A stretch of 64,000 nucleotides of DNA. Source: Euleptes europaea. Its lineage: Eukaryota > Chordata > Lepidosauria > Squamata > Sphaerodactylidae. The stretch is taken from positions 70,237,879 through 70,301,878 of the forward strand of contig NC_079314.1 in assembly GCF_029931775.1 (NCBI RefSeq), in the 5' to 3' direction. The notes under the pieces are model-generated. The model was not told the DNA's origin. It was given only the letters and a program-made list of their open reading frames with translations, and made no database searches. Position numbers and translations under genes: made by a program. Shown piece after piece: positions 1-11,190 of the stretch (position 1 is the first letter of the stretch; each line of letters begins with the position of its first letter).

Positions 1-1600
1 ATACTCACAAGAGATGGTGGCTACCATCCTAGAAGCTCGCAAGCCATCGACGCGACGAATATATACTGCATCCTGGAAGGCCTTCGTTAGATGGGGACAG
101 AGAAAGAAAGTGAACCCCTTAAATCCAGGAGTTAGCAAGATATTGGAATTTCTACAGGAGGGCGTAAGGCTGAAATTATCAGCCTCAACTCTCAAGCGTC
201 AGATCGCAGCCATCTCCACAGTCGTTCCTTCTGTAGAGGGCGTTCCCACCTCTCAACACAGGGACATCTCTGCCTTCCTAAAAGGTGTCACACACATGCG
301 CCCGCCGACCATCCACCGCTTCCCCACCTGGAAGCTGAACCTAGTCTTAAAGGCTCTCACCTCAGCCCCATTCGAGCCGCTGCGGAAGATACCCCTTCAG
401 TTCCTTCGGATGGAGGTACTATTTTTAACGGCTATCACCTCAGCCCGCAGAGTTTCTGAACTCAGAGCCCTCTCAATCCACAAGGGCCTGTGCACCTTCC
501 ATAAGGATAAGGTCGTCCTACGGTTGGATCCAGCCTTCCTTCCAAAAGTAAACTCCTCTTTCCACAGAGCCCAAGACATCTCTCTTCCATCATTCTGCCC
601 GAAACCTTCTTGTCAGGCCGAGAAATCATGGCACACCCTGGACCTTCACAGGGCTATCCGCATCTACATTGATAGAACAGAAGAGTTCCGAAAGTCTGAC
701 TCGATGTTCATCAATATCTCCAACCCCAACAAGGGGTTAAGAATGTCGTCCGCCTCCATAAGCTACACTCTGCGTAGGTGCATCATAGAAGCCTACAAAG
801 CTGCTAAGGTCACTCCTCCAGAAGGGATCACTGCTCACTCCCTTCGCAGTTCGGCGACCTCAGCGGCGTTCAACCAACAGGCCCCAGTTGACGAAATTTG
901 CCGTGCGGCCACCTGGTCTTCTATTAACACATTCATCAAGCACTACAGAATTAACACCTGGTCTTCTGCTCAGGCGGCCTTCGGACGCAGGGTCCTCCAA
1001 CACGTGCTGGAACAGAACTGACCCACCCTCTCTGGGAGCTCTAGAAGGTCCCAATCCTGAGATGCCCTTGCCTCGGAGGAGAAGGATACCTTGGTTCTTA
1101 CCGTGAAGGCTCTTTCTCTTCCGAGGCGAAGGGCATCTGGCCCACCCGGATGGAATATCTACTCACTTGCAGACCAGGTTGCTCCTGACTCCACTGTCTA
1201 ATGGATCAAGAAATGCATGGCGCTCTCTCGGCCAACACCTGATTTGTTCGCACTCAAGCAGTGCGTATGGACTTGTAGTTCTCAAGTTTTTTTCGCCCGT
1301 TTTGGCGGCCCAGTTTCCAATTAACCCTCCGGGGTCATTTAGGTTCACTGTTCAATGTTTTTAACACTCCTGTTTCCTTCCTTACATGTGTACTGTTCTC
1401 AGCCTTGTTTAACAATTCTCTAGGAGCTAGGCAAGCAAGTAACTGAGGATAGTGGGCGGTCTTCCCGCCAAGGAGGCAGGAAGTTTCCTTTGGTCCTGCC
1501 TCCTGGAAGCAGCGGGAAAACATCCAATCCTGAGATGCCCTTTGACTCGGAAGAGAAAGAGCCTTCACGGTAAGAACCAAGGCATCCTTCCGGATGACAC
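1..1600 (+). mobile_element. DIRS-type tyrosine-recombinase retrotransposon, 3' part
   Basis: An open reading frame of 335 codons (14-1021) encodes a tyrosine recombinase of the kind carried by DIRS retrotransposons. The catalytic pattern is visible: arginine 145 in ITSARRVSEL, the H-x-x-R box HSLR at residues 275-278, and the nucleophile-like tyrosine 311 in KHYRI. Downstream (about 1057-1592) are inverted repeats, as expected for the complementary end regions of DIRS elements, which integrate through a circular intermediate. The recombinase frame looks whole, but the reverse transcriptase and 5' end would lie left of the window, so the state of the whole copy cannot be judged. It sits in RASSF3 intron 1. 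Crypton or Ngaro recombinases are less likely given the sequence style and the terminal repeats. Confidence 0.8.
1057..1592. repeat. Inverted repeats at the DIRS right end
   Basis: The block around 1083-1136 (core TTCTTACCGTGAAGGCTC) reappears in reverse complement around 1527-1592 (core GAGCCTTCACGGTAAGAA). The first block also contains a short inverted pair, GAGATGCCCTTGCCTCGG against CCGAGGCGAAGGGCATCT. This fits the inverted terminal repeat and internal complementary region of a DIRS element. Confidence 0.7.
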
Positions 1601-2240
1601 CATCTATGTAGCCAGTTGTTTATTTCCAATATTCTTCTGTCTTCTTAAGCCACAACCTTCAACAGGAAGAACTGATGAAATCACAACCTGTGTTCCAGAT
1701 CCTTCACCTTTTTACCCAGAGCCTCATAGTCTCTTCTAATACATTCTGGGCTGTGCCGGGCAATATTATTTGTTCCCTCATGGATAAGCAGGAAGGGAGA
1801 ATCATCTGTAGGCTTGATGAGTCTTTCTAGCCTTTTTGTCACATCCTGGATGCATGCACCTGGTAGACAACATACCTCTCAAGGTGAGTGTTCCAGTCTG
1901 CACTCTTTACCCTCTATCCCTCTCAGTAGGGAGTCGCCAATTAGCACTGCATGTCTCCTCATATATTTGGGAGCAGCAGCTTGAGTCCTTTTATCCACAG
2001 GGGCCTAAGAAATTTCCTTTGAACTTTGTGGAGCCTGGGGGAGTAGTTCTTGTTCCAGTGATCCAGAATCAATATCTATATCTGGAACCGATTGCTTAGC
2101 AATAGAGGTTCAGAATGTCTCCTGACTTTCCTGCTCCTGTAAGTCAAGTTCTTCCACATGCCCTCTTCCTGTGTTGGGTGCTCGTCCATTTCTTGAGAAA
2201 CCACCGCCTCCTCCTATTTCCCTCTCAGGAGTTCTTTGTG
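1600..2240 (-). mobile_element. CR1 LINE fragment, ORF1 esterase region
   Basis: Read on the minus strand, this encodes a degraded CR1 ORF1 esterase-like domain, with LIGDSLLRG, CCLPGACIQDVT and PFLLIHEGTN in order. It is homologous to the plus-strand CR1 copy at 17620-18580, which shows the same GDSLL ... LPGA ... LLIHVGT series. The fragment begins where the DIRS repeats end, so the DIRS element may have inserted into this CR1, but the other flank is outside the window. Confidence 0.7.
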
Positions 2241-4555
2241 TATTATATGGAATAAGAGCTTTGTGAAAGCATCCAAAGTGTACCACAGCCAGGACATTTT
2301 AATGGGTACCGCAGTGGGTGCATATTGGGGTGGGGGTAGCTTGGGACAAGCCATTAACCCTCTCAGCCTATCCTTTATTACATGGAATTATTTGCATGTT
2401 TCACTCTGAGCTTCCTGGAGGGTGGGTTAGAATACGGTTGTGATGGGTAAATTTTAAGAGTTCAGATCCAGAGTAGCATTCATGACAAGAAGCTGTATCC
2501 TGGGTATGAAACATCTCACTGGATACTATTCAGAAAGGTGAATCACATGATTTATTTTATAGCTGTTCAAAGTGTCTTGAAACTTCATATGCAGAGTATG
2601 AAAAGCGTGTACCAGCAGAACAAAAGCCCTTATTAGATTTTAAATAGTATGTAACCTGCTGTGCCTTGATAGAAATCGTGTGCCAAGACTCTGAAAGCTG
2701 CTTGTTGCCATTTAGTCTTCAAACTTTAAACAATCCACTCTGTTTAGAACTGGGTTGCTTGCCAGCAGTTACAGCACAGCCATATAGGGCATGGCAGAAC
2801 TGGTAGTTTTGGAGTGAGATCACAATAGATTTGATTTGTTGCTTGAATATCACAAGTACATGCAAGCCTTGCATTCTCTCTTTGCAGATGGACAAACACA
2901 AGTTGTTTTATATTTTTGGTTCAATGTGTTTGATTTCCTTAGTGAAGGTTTCCAAAGCGTGTTTTCTTATTCAATGAAGGAAAGGGAAATACTGGTCTTA
3001 GTGGGATGTCACAAAGTTGACATAATTAGACAGACTTTGATTTCTGGTCAAGAGGGTGCGTTTATTTATATTAACGATTAATTTTGGTGTTTAGAAGTCA
3101 TATTAGTTTTAACTCTACCATCAAGGGCATCAGATACAAGATTAAGATCCAAGTGCACCCAACATGATATGTACAGACCGGTTTGTATCTTTTCTGGCTA
3201 ATGCCGTAATAATAAATCTAAGATCTATGTACAGACTAAGTGATGCTAATGGGTGGCAACTTCAAGTGTCTTGTATTCCACTGTTTTATTCAGCATTAAG
3301 CCCAGAATGTTTGGTATTCTCAGAATTTCTTGTTCCTAAGGCTTTTTTGGAACAGCCTGTATGTGAGATGTTTGGGAACTAAAATCTTGATAGGCTTGTA
3401 ACAGCTTACAGGTTGTTTATTTGGTGGATTATTGCTCATTAAAGAACCCTCACCCTATTTATTGTAGTATCTGTGCATTGTCATTCTGTTTTAGTAGTGT
3501 CTAGGTAGGAGAATTGCAAGTCAAGACCATTAAATAGATGTGTCTGATAAGTAAAGTTGAGAGCTGAAACAGTTTCATACTATATATGGTATTTGAGCAT
3601 AAGAGGAAAATGTAACATTAGTTTTTACTGTGCGTTGTGAAACAGTGCTTTTTGGAAGGTATCCAGTGCTTAGGGAAAAGGTTTACAATGGCCTAAAAAA
3701 TCAGCATGCAGTTTAGAATAAAATGTGTATATGTGTGTGTGTGTGGGTATTCTTGGAAATACTTTTTAGAGCAGGCCTATATCTGGGTACTAGAAATCCA
3801 ATAAGTGTAAGTGGCTGATAATTCTGTGTCATTAACTGTTCTTCAGGATGTTTTTTTGGTTATTTAGATAGTGTCACATTTGGAGGAGAGAGCAAACCTG
3901 GAAGCTACATGAATAATGCTGCCAATCTAAGAACTCTAAAATGCTTCAGTTAGGATAGCAGAAACCCTAAGGGCATTAGAGGTGGGCTAGCTTGCGAGTG
4001 ACAGTTGTAGCTAAGTGGTGATTTGAAGTGGGTATTCCTACCCTCTATGCTTCTATTTCTGCCATAGCAAATGCTGGCTATATTGTTGTGTCTTTGAAAA
4101 TGCAGCTGTATTCAAATGCCTCAAACTACACCATGAGAAGTCGGCATAGCTTTGAACTGGTGATGCTATAAATTGTTCTCTCAATACACTTTGTATGCAG
4201 TTAGTTGACAGAATAACACAGCTATATCTGAGCATGGTTTGGATTAAAATGAGCAGTTGTTGAGGTGCGCTATTTTTGCTGCTGCTATGTGTTCCTGTGC
4301 TGAATAGTATGTTGAATTTAGATGTCTTGATTATGGAGAACAAGAGAAGCAGCAGCAGCATGAGTGGTTGATACTTTGTAGTACGATTCTCACAATGTGT
4401 AGAGAAGATTGCATCTTAGAGCATCATACAGGTCTGATAAGAGCATTACTGCATCTCATCCAAGTCATTGGAGATCAAGGTTAATGCTGTATTACAGGAA
4501 ACATTGTGGAATGTGCATCACAATGCACACATTTAAACTATAAACCTTTATGCGG
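2241..4555. other. RASSF3 intron 1, no recognised feature
   Basis: AT-rich intronic sequence. I see no exon with splice sites and no recognisable mobile element. A short (TG)n microsatellite lies at about 3727-3746. Exon 1 of RASSF3 is not here. Confidence 0.5.
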
Positions 4556-4712
4556 TATGCTCTGTGAACACATGAAGCTGCCTTATACTGAATCAGACCC
4601 TTGCTCCATCAAAGTTAGTATTGTCTATTCAGATTGGCAGTGGGGGATTGAACCTGGGACCTTCTGCATGCCAAGCAGAGGCTCTACCACCGAGCCACAG
4701 CCCCTCCCATGT
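4556..4712 (-). repeat. tRNA-derived SINE fragment
   Basis: On the minus strand this reads as a tRNA-like head (GGCTCGGTGGTAGAGCCTCT then GGTCCCAGGTTCAATCCCC, resembling A and B boxes), followed by a body containing CATCAAAGTTAGTATTGTCT in plus orientation. The head resembles a tRNA-Ala-like sequence, but the insertion is a dispersed SINE and not a tRNA gene. Confidence 0.65.
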
Positions 4713-4801
4713 CTGTTGCATGTCTTCTGCATAGTGCTTATCTTCTATAGACACACTATGGTATTTTAAAAACTCTTTTCTGTTGACTTACCTTGCTGTA
4801 G

Positions 4802-4909
4802 GATGTTCAGAAAGAGAAAGAAACTCATATGCATCTCACCAAAGAAGCAATCAAGGAAAAAATCCAAATTTACAATTCAGACGTTACTGACAAGCTAAAG
4901 ATGACCTTG
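4802..4909 (+). CDS. RASSF3: RASSF3 coding exon 2
   Basis: 36 complete codons, DVQKEKETHMHL to TDKLKMTL. The acceptor is CTTGCTGTAG and the donor is TTG|GTAAGA. It encodes the stretch before the RA domain. Confidence 0.95.
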
Positions 4910-7900
4910 GTAAGACTTGTGGGACTTTTTTAAAAAAACTGAGTAATCACAGAGAATCCGTGGTGGGGGATACACAATCATTACAACATAATTGGCATGT
5001 AAACATAGATATATTGCAAAGTGTTCTCTCAACATTGATTTTCTTTGCTAAAAATGTGATGATATTCAGCACAGAGGTTTTAAAAGCATTGCGTAATAGA
5101 CCTGAAGTGAAAGAATGCTCGTTACAGGATAGTGGTTTCTCAGTTCCCAAATTCAGTCACGCCATCTATTGTAATTAGTAACCAATAAAATACACTGACA
5201 ACATCCAAATATACATACATTGGGTTTCCAAGCAAACACCATGTTTCATATAATTATCATTGGATAATAATGGGGCATATCCAACTGTCCATGGACTTTG
5301 CAGAGCAGAAGCTGGCCATGTCTCTGTCCAATCGTAGTCCATTGAGCCTCTTGAAAGTTTGTTCCTGGCCCATCAACAGAGGGAGGGGAAATTGCTACCT
5401 CCCCTCCCAAAGAAGTGGTATGAAGTTATTGGAATGGTATGATACATGCCACTATTTTCTTAAAAGAAAGCGTTATATTGCTATGGTGCTCTTTTCTTTT
5501 TATTCCCTTAGTAGCGCATTGATTTAAAAATCTTGAGCAGCAGAAACATTTCATGTCCTTCGTTTTTTTGGGCGCAAGGGATAAAAGGACCGAGACAATT
5601 TTTTTCTGCCACCAAAGTGATCTTAGGATCATTATCGCTAGGTAAATAAAACAGATTCCAAAGTACAGGGAGGAGCCTGGTCCACAGTATGTGACTTAAT
5701 ATAGTAATTCCTCTAAAAACAAAATCACAATAATATTGACTTTTCCCCATAACAAGCACTTTATGCTTAGCAGATTTTGGTTTGTTCTTTGCCTGTGGAC
5801 CAAAATGCGTCGAACATCTTTAGGTCCATCACATGTTTCACTTAGGATATTTCCCCAGTCTTGCTTTGAGAAGGGTGGTGTTTATGTCATATTCGGAAAA
5901 TGTAATTGTGTCATTCAGAATAAAACAATATAAGGATCCTTGGTGATTGCATGATGTGCTTTGTTGTAGCACTCCAATGGGGTGTACACTGGCTTCATCA
6001 AAGTTCAGATGGAATTGTGCAGGCCTATTACTGTACGGGCTTCTATGACACCAGGGAAGCATATCATCAACGACGAGACGGCTTTTTACTTACCTAAAGG
6101 CTACATGAATACTCTTCACATCAGCAGCACTAATACTGTCCGTGAGGTTATCGAGGCTCTGCTCAAAAAGTTTCTGGTGGCTGATAATCCTGCTAAGTTT
6201 GCGCTTTATAAACGTTGTCACAGGGAAGATCAAGGTATGCTTTTTGATATTTTAAATATTAGCGATAAATGAGATTGGCCATGTATCTGGGAGGTGGCTA
6301 TGTTTCATTGGACAACTCCATAATGCTGGCTTTAAGGTAAAGTGCAGAGGAGCAGGGAGGAGAGACCCTTGAAACTAGAGTAGTTTTGGAAAAGGCTAGA
6401 CTATTTACCAGTGTGTATTTCATCTGTTTTTAAACTTATTTTTCCTGCTTGATATAATTTTGATCATGCAGGCTACATCTACTGCAGAAGTACTGGTTTT
6501 GCTCGTTCTGATCATATGCAAGGATAATAAGTATAATTCCTGTGCTGAATCAAATATATCTGCCCAATAGTTCCATAGCTTTCCTTGCTTTTCTTTGAAA
6601 ATGGTGTGTGTGTGTGTGTGTGAGTTTTTGCTCAGAGATGCTTCATTTGATAATAGTAGTAACAATTATTGCATCCCCTGACTGGGCTAGCCTGATCACA
6701 TCAGATCTCGGAAGCTAAGCAGGGTCATCCCTGGTAAGTACTTGGATGGGAGACCACCAGGAAATCCAGGGTTGCTATGCAGATGCTGGGTAATGGTAAA
6801 CCACCTCTGATCATCTCTTGCCTTGAAAAACCAATGGGGTTGCCATCAATTGGATGTTACTAGACAGCAAAAAAAAAAATAGTATATTCTTGTAATGCTT
6901 GGTTAGTATTGTGGGACTTGGTTTTGGGGGGGTATACAGCTGTGCTGCTTGATCAGTGCTTCATTGTATTTAATCTGAAATCACTGTGTATATTTAATTT
7001 TATTTTACAATGTTTTTCTTGCCTGCAGTTTACATGTGCAAGCTCTCAGAAACAGAGCATCCCCTTTATTTGCGATTGATGGCAGGCCCAAGAACAGATA
7101 TGCTTAGTTTTGTTTTACGTGAGCATGAAACTGGAGATGTTTTGGTAAGTTGCATCCGTGCTTCTAATGTGCAGGATCTAGATCAGGGGTGTCGAACACA
7201 TTTGTTGCGAGGGCCAGATATGACATAAATGTTACTTGGCTGGGCCATGTGTACCATATCATTTAATGCCAGGTACCGGAGATACAAACTTTATAGAAGA
7301 CACAGGCAAAGCCAATTAATAATATTATTTTTTTACTTTAGTTTTTATTTAAAATACAAACTTGCTTAAAATAGTAACATTCTTACAGTATTTTCTTTTA
7401 TTTAACAGTCGTTGATAATTGACACCTGGGAACTGGGGGAGGTGGCTGCCTCAGCTGGCAGCCTGCAGCGGACTCGCCTTCCCAGATCAGGAGTAGAGGG
7501 GTGGTGGTGTGGCCAGCCGAAATCCAAATTGGGTGGAATCCTTAGTTTTGTGTACAGCTGTCTTACCAGAAATGCACACTGTATACTTTCACAAGCCATT
7601 CTTAGTTCACAGTAGTGCAGTGGAACTCTTGTAGTCATCAGTTACTCATTTACTTCTAAGGGAAAGAATATAGGAACAAAGGTATAGATGGTATTGTTTG
7701 CATGAAGGAGAAGAACGAGTGTTTTAATAAACGCCTCACTCGTGTTCTTTCTTCCTTCTTCCTGGCAATTGGTAGTTCAAGTTCATAAAGTTGAACTTAT
7801 AAAGTTCAAAAAAGTTGTAGGCCACCATGCTGATCCAAGGTAAAATCAGAAGACAGGAACAAAACCCATGTAATACCTTCTTTTAGCACCTACCAAAACG

Positions 7901-8425
7901 GCCCAAAACAGCTTGTGCCGTGTTCTGTGTTTTGGTTGGTCCTAGTAAATGGTATCATGTGGGTTTTGTTTTAGGATTGCATAAGCTTCACTTGGTATAT
8001 TTGTGATGTTTTCAAGTCTTGTGATAATTTTCCATTATAGGGAACACATAGAACTTTAGGGTAGCGGGTTTTATCTGTTCATTTCATGTAACTTGATTGT
8101 GGTACCAAGTCCTAAGGACTGGATGTACATGTTTCCATGATCAGGTAGTGTGCAGAATAAAGGTGAGAATGACAAAAGAAAAAAAACTTCCAGCCTGTTA
8201 TTGGATGTTTAATTATGGTAATTGAGATACTACTAGTGAGATACATTAACTTTTTTTGCCCTTTACTTCCTGCAGTGGGAAGCCTTTAGCCTACCTGAGC
8301 TACACAACTTCTTGCGCATACTGGACAAAGAAGAAGACGAACAATTACAAAACTTAAAAAGGCGCTATGCAGCATACAGAGACAAACTTGAAGAAGCCCT
8401 CGGTGAGGTTTGGCAGCCAGGTTAA
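4802..8425 (+). CDS. RASSF3: RASSF3, Ras association domain family member 3, coding exons 2-5
   Basis: Four exons join in frame: 4802-4909, 5970-6234, 7029-7144 and 8276-8425 (stop TAA 8423-8425). The product matches RASSF3 from DVQKEKETHMHL through NGVYTGFIKVQMELC, the RA domain (LHISSTNTVREVIEALLKKF ... FALYKRCHREDQ) and the C-terminal SARAH helix (LPELHNFLRILDKEEDEQ ... YRDKLEEAL). RASSF proteins bind active RAS-family GTPases through the RA domain and MST/Hippo kinases through SARAH, acting as cytoplasmic scaffolds in apoptosis and growth control. In mammals the remaining N-terminus (about 37 residues) is one small exon, which would lie left of the window. The family assignment is firm. 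RASSF3 over RASSF1/5 is supported by the C-terminal wording and by the GNS neighbour. Transcription converges on GNS. Confidence 0.95.
4910..5969. other. RASSF3 intron 2
   Basis: Intron with clean GT/AG borders (GTAAGA ... TTGTTGTAG). I recognise no mobile element or RNA gene in it. Confidence 0.6.
5970..6234 (+). CDS. RASSF3: RASSF3 coding exon 3, RA domain
   Basis: 265 bp: 88 codons plus one base, from HSNGVYTGF to KRCHREDQ. It carries most of the RA domain. The segment between MELCRP and MNTLHIS (about 22 residues) includes FYLP, which recalls RASSF1/RASSF5 more than the mammalian RASSF3 text I remember. Confidence 0.95.
6671..6880 (+). repeat. 5S rRNA-derived SINE, plus orientation
   Basis: The head copies 5S rRNA: CAGATCTCGGAAGCTAAGCA, then AGTACTTGGATGGGAGACCA. 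An unrelated SINE body follows (GGTAAACCACCTCTGAT ... CTTGCCTTGAAAA), ending in a run of 11 A. It is the only forward 5S-SINE in the window and lies in RASSF3 intron 3. Confidence 0.85.
7029..7144 (+). CDS. RASSF3: RASSF3 coding exon 4
   Basis: 116 bp in phase, (V)YMCKLSETEHPLYLRL to REHETGDVL. The acceptor is TTGCCTGCAG and the donor TTG|GTAAGT. The junction reads GDVL-WEAF, two residues longer than the mammalian RASSF3 GE-WEAF as I recall it. Confidence 0.94.
7184..7510 (+). mobile_element. hAT-type DNA transposon fragment
   Basis: It starts with the hAT-like terminus CAGGGGTGTCGAACAC and continues TTGTTGCGAGGGCCAGATAT, a motif common at the ends of reptile hAT elements. I could not find the matching right terminus or an 8-bp target duplication, so the copy looks truncated and its right limit is approximate. 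Confidence 0.6.
7511..8275. other. RASSF3 intron 4 remainder
   Basis: Intronic sequence ending in the strong acceptor TTACTTCCTGCAG at 8275. No other feature recognised. Confidence 0.6.
8276..8425 (+). CDS. RASSF3: RASSF3 last coding exon, SARAH domain
   Basis: 50 codons including stop, WEAFSLPELHNFLRILDKEE to EALGEVWQPG. It encodes the SARAH coiled-coil used for pairing with MST1/2 kinases. The length and ending match RASSF3. Confidence 0.96.
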   Translation, partial: WEAFSLPELHNFLRILDKEEDEQLQNLKRRYAAYRDKLEEALGEVWQPG

Positions 8426-11190
8426 AATGGGGCCAAAGAACACTCAGGAAAAATTGCATTACCAAATACTATGTAACATGCCAAACCTAGTATACACGCG
8501 GCGAGGGTAGATACCTCTTTAAAACACATGACCATTTTTTGTGAGGCTAAGAGAACTTTTCCAAAGAAGAGGTCCCAGGAATCATGCTGTTATCATCTTG
8601 CATGTAGACACAAAGAGAAGTGGCAGTATGTATTACTTTCAGATCTCTCTTGTGTGCTTTGTATCTTTCCCAGGTTTCTTTGTACTCACTGTGATTGTAT
8701 GATGCGTCTTTGAAAGTAGACACCATGAAACAGACGTTCTTTGCGTTAATGTTCATTTGTGGTTTTTGAAAAACAAGTTGTGGGTAAATTGAGTTATCTT
8801 ACTACAAATCAAAGCTTAGTTTTGATCAAGGAGTGCTATTTCAGCTCCAGATCTTAATAGTTAGTAAAGAAAGTTTTTATCACAAGGATCATATTTCAAA
8901 TACTGTGCAGAAGATGTTAAAGCAATCTTTACTTGGAGAAGTTAGAGAGGAAGTTGGAAAGAAGGTAAGAGGTAGAGAAAAAGAAATGGAAGAGAGAAAC
9001 AGGTGATCCTGAACATCTGTTTTTGTGTTGTAAAGGTGGGGAGTTTTGCTGTTTAGAGTTAACTGAAATTAATATATTCAGGGATGCTTTTGAGATGAGA
9101 CTTATGATAGTGGGAACTGAATTGCATATGCAGAAAATGGGAGAGAATTGCTAGTTTTTAAAGGGTGGTGCATGGCATGCTTTGGTTCGTCTTCTATGAG
9201 CTTTTTGATCTGCTAAGTACTTGCCTGAGGTTTTCATGAGTAAAACATCAGCATTAAAGAAATAATTCAGAATTTGTCTAATTCATCGAATGTCTGAAGG
9301 TGCAGTAGAATCGTTCTGGGCACATATAAAATAGTATTGTCTCTTATTTTTGAAAATCAGTGGGTTGAATCTAGAGATCCATGGGCATGAGGATTACGGG
9401 TATTTTCCTTGTTCTCTTCCTCACAGCAGTCCTTTCTGACCCTGGAAAAATTGATCTGCATGAAATTAGAGCTCCGTAGACCGAAGAAGTTGGAGGGACA
9501 ATTTTATCCCCTTCTTCAGCACAGCCCGTCTGCCCCACATGGAATTAACTTTCCTGAGGTCGGAAAGGAATGTTGGAGGTAGTGCCTTCTGCTGATTGCT
9601 AGATTTAGACCCCATTATGTTTTGTAATTTTAAATAGGCTGGGATATCTATAGTTTGGGGTTTCTGATTAAACTATAAGTAGTTCAGAAGCTGATTAGGG
9701 TTCTATATGCTTCTCAGCCATGTGCAAGGTAAATAGAGGCGGAAGAGAAAGTTGCCTTTGAGCTATATATTTTTGTCCAGAAATATTTAAGTATATATGC
9801 TAAGTGAAACCAAAGATATGGTGTGCAATACAAATCTTCTATATAACTGTATGAAACTTGTTCTAAGGTTTTGTATATTTTCAGCCACTTTGGGAAAATA
9901 ATTATTTGGAAAACTTTTGTTTTTTAAAAAATAATGAGCAGTGGTTTTCCTCCCTACCTATTTGTCTAGTAACTCGCCTGCCACTTTGGTGCCACCTAGT
10001 GGTTATTCTATGCAACACCAAGATATGGTATCTTGGGAACCGTGCCTTCACTTTTCATCTTAGTTGCTTCTCCCTCTCCTTCCAAAAGAAATACACCAAG
10101 ATTTCAAATTCTAACGCTCATTACATAGGTGCAAAGACAATCTTGATATTTTGAAGCATTAACAGTACAATTAGCGATCACATTCCCAATACCAACATTT
10201 TTTATTTCCCATGTAACATTGCAGTGTTTTGTGTGGGACATTTTATTGGGAACATAGTGGCACTGCATTGTATGGTGGTACAGGGATGCTTACTGGTCAG
10301 TCAGAATGACTTTCCTACAAGTACTATGGCACGCTTACAGGCCAGGTTAGGTTACTGTTCCTCTGTTATGGCAGCAAACAGCCCTGCCCTTTGGTGATGG
10401 AAGCTGTTACATTTATATGCTGTTTACTGCGCCTACTTGCTCATAAAGTGGGCATCAGAGTGCCTCTACCCAGGATATGCTGCCACACTCAGTTGAGCAA
10501 TTCCTGTGATAACGTGCATTTTAAACATCTGTTAATGTTTCTTCAGGTAAGGGCTTTTTGACATACAGAATGTGTGAGCAGATCAGAACTGGCACTATGA
10601 TTCATTTAATTGTATACATGGCAGGGTCATTGTTTGCAGTTAAATATCAAATCTTTGTTGTTCAGAATTAAATACTGTTTGAGTCCACAAAGGGCAATTT
10701 TAAAGTATGTGAATCTTAATTTTTACTTGAACTTCTGTTTCTTTACTCCAAATCTTTTATTGGTTTCTTATGCACTAAAGGTTTAAGTTGAAGATTTAGT
10801 ATTTTTAGACTTTTAAAAAACACATGCATAAACACTGGTTACTTCAGCTTTTGTTTAATTTGAAAGAATAGGTCAGTGATTACACAAGATTTTTAGTATC
10901 CTAGTATTGATCTTTCAGAGATGTGTTGCAAAGTCTATATATAGTCTATTTGGGGGTACCTGAATGAAACATAAATGAGATGAAGACAATGTGGGAAACA
11001 CTGAATTTAGGGTTGTTTTTTTTTAAAAAAAACTATTATTTATTATTTTGAAAACCTTTTCTTTTTATGGGGAAGATATGATTCCCTTCAAAGATGTTAT
11101 TAAAACAGTAAGTTGTGATTCCATCATTAAAGCAGAAGTTGATGTTTCTTGGCGTGCTGAATTATTGAATAAATTTATCTAATCATGATT
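8426..11190 (+). other. RASSF3: RASSF3 3' UTR, probable extent
   Basis: No further coding exon is present. The first canonical AATAAA downstream of the stop that I find is at 11168-11173, giving a 3' UTR of about 2.75 kb. An ATTAAA variant at about 9255 could be an earlier site. The extent is inferred from signals only. Confidence 0.45.

Noticed and set aside
4506-4769. 87-codon frame with SINE-like text
   Set aside because: It is contained in a tRNA-derived SINE in RASSF3 intron 1.
6671-6790. A 5S rRNA gene
   Set aside because: The 5S-like part is diverged, fused to a SINE body and followed by a poly-A tail. The same arrangement is dispersed through the window.
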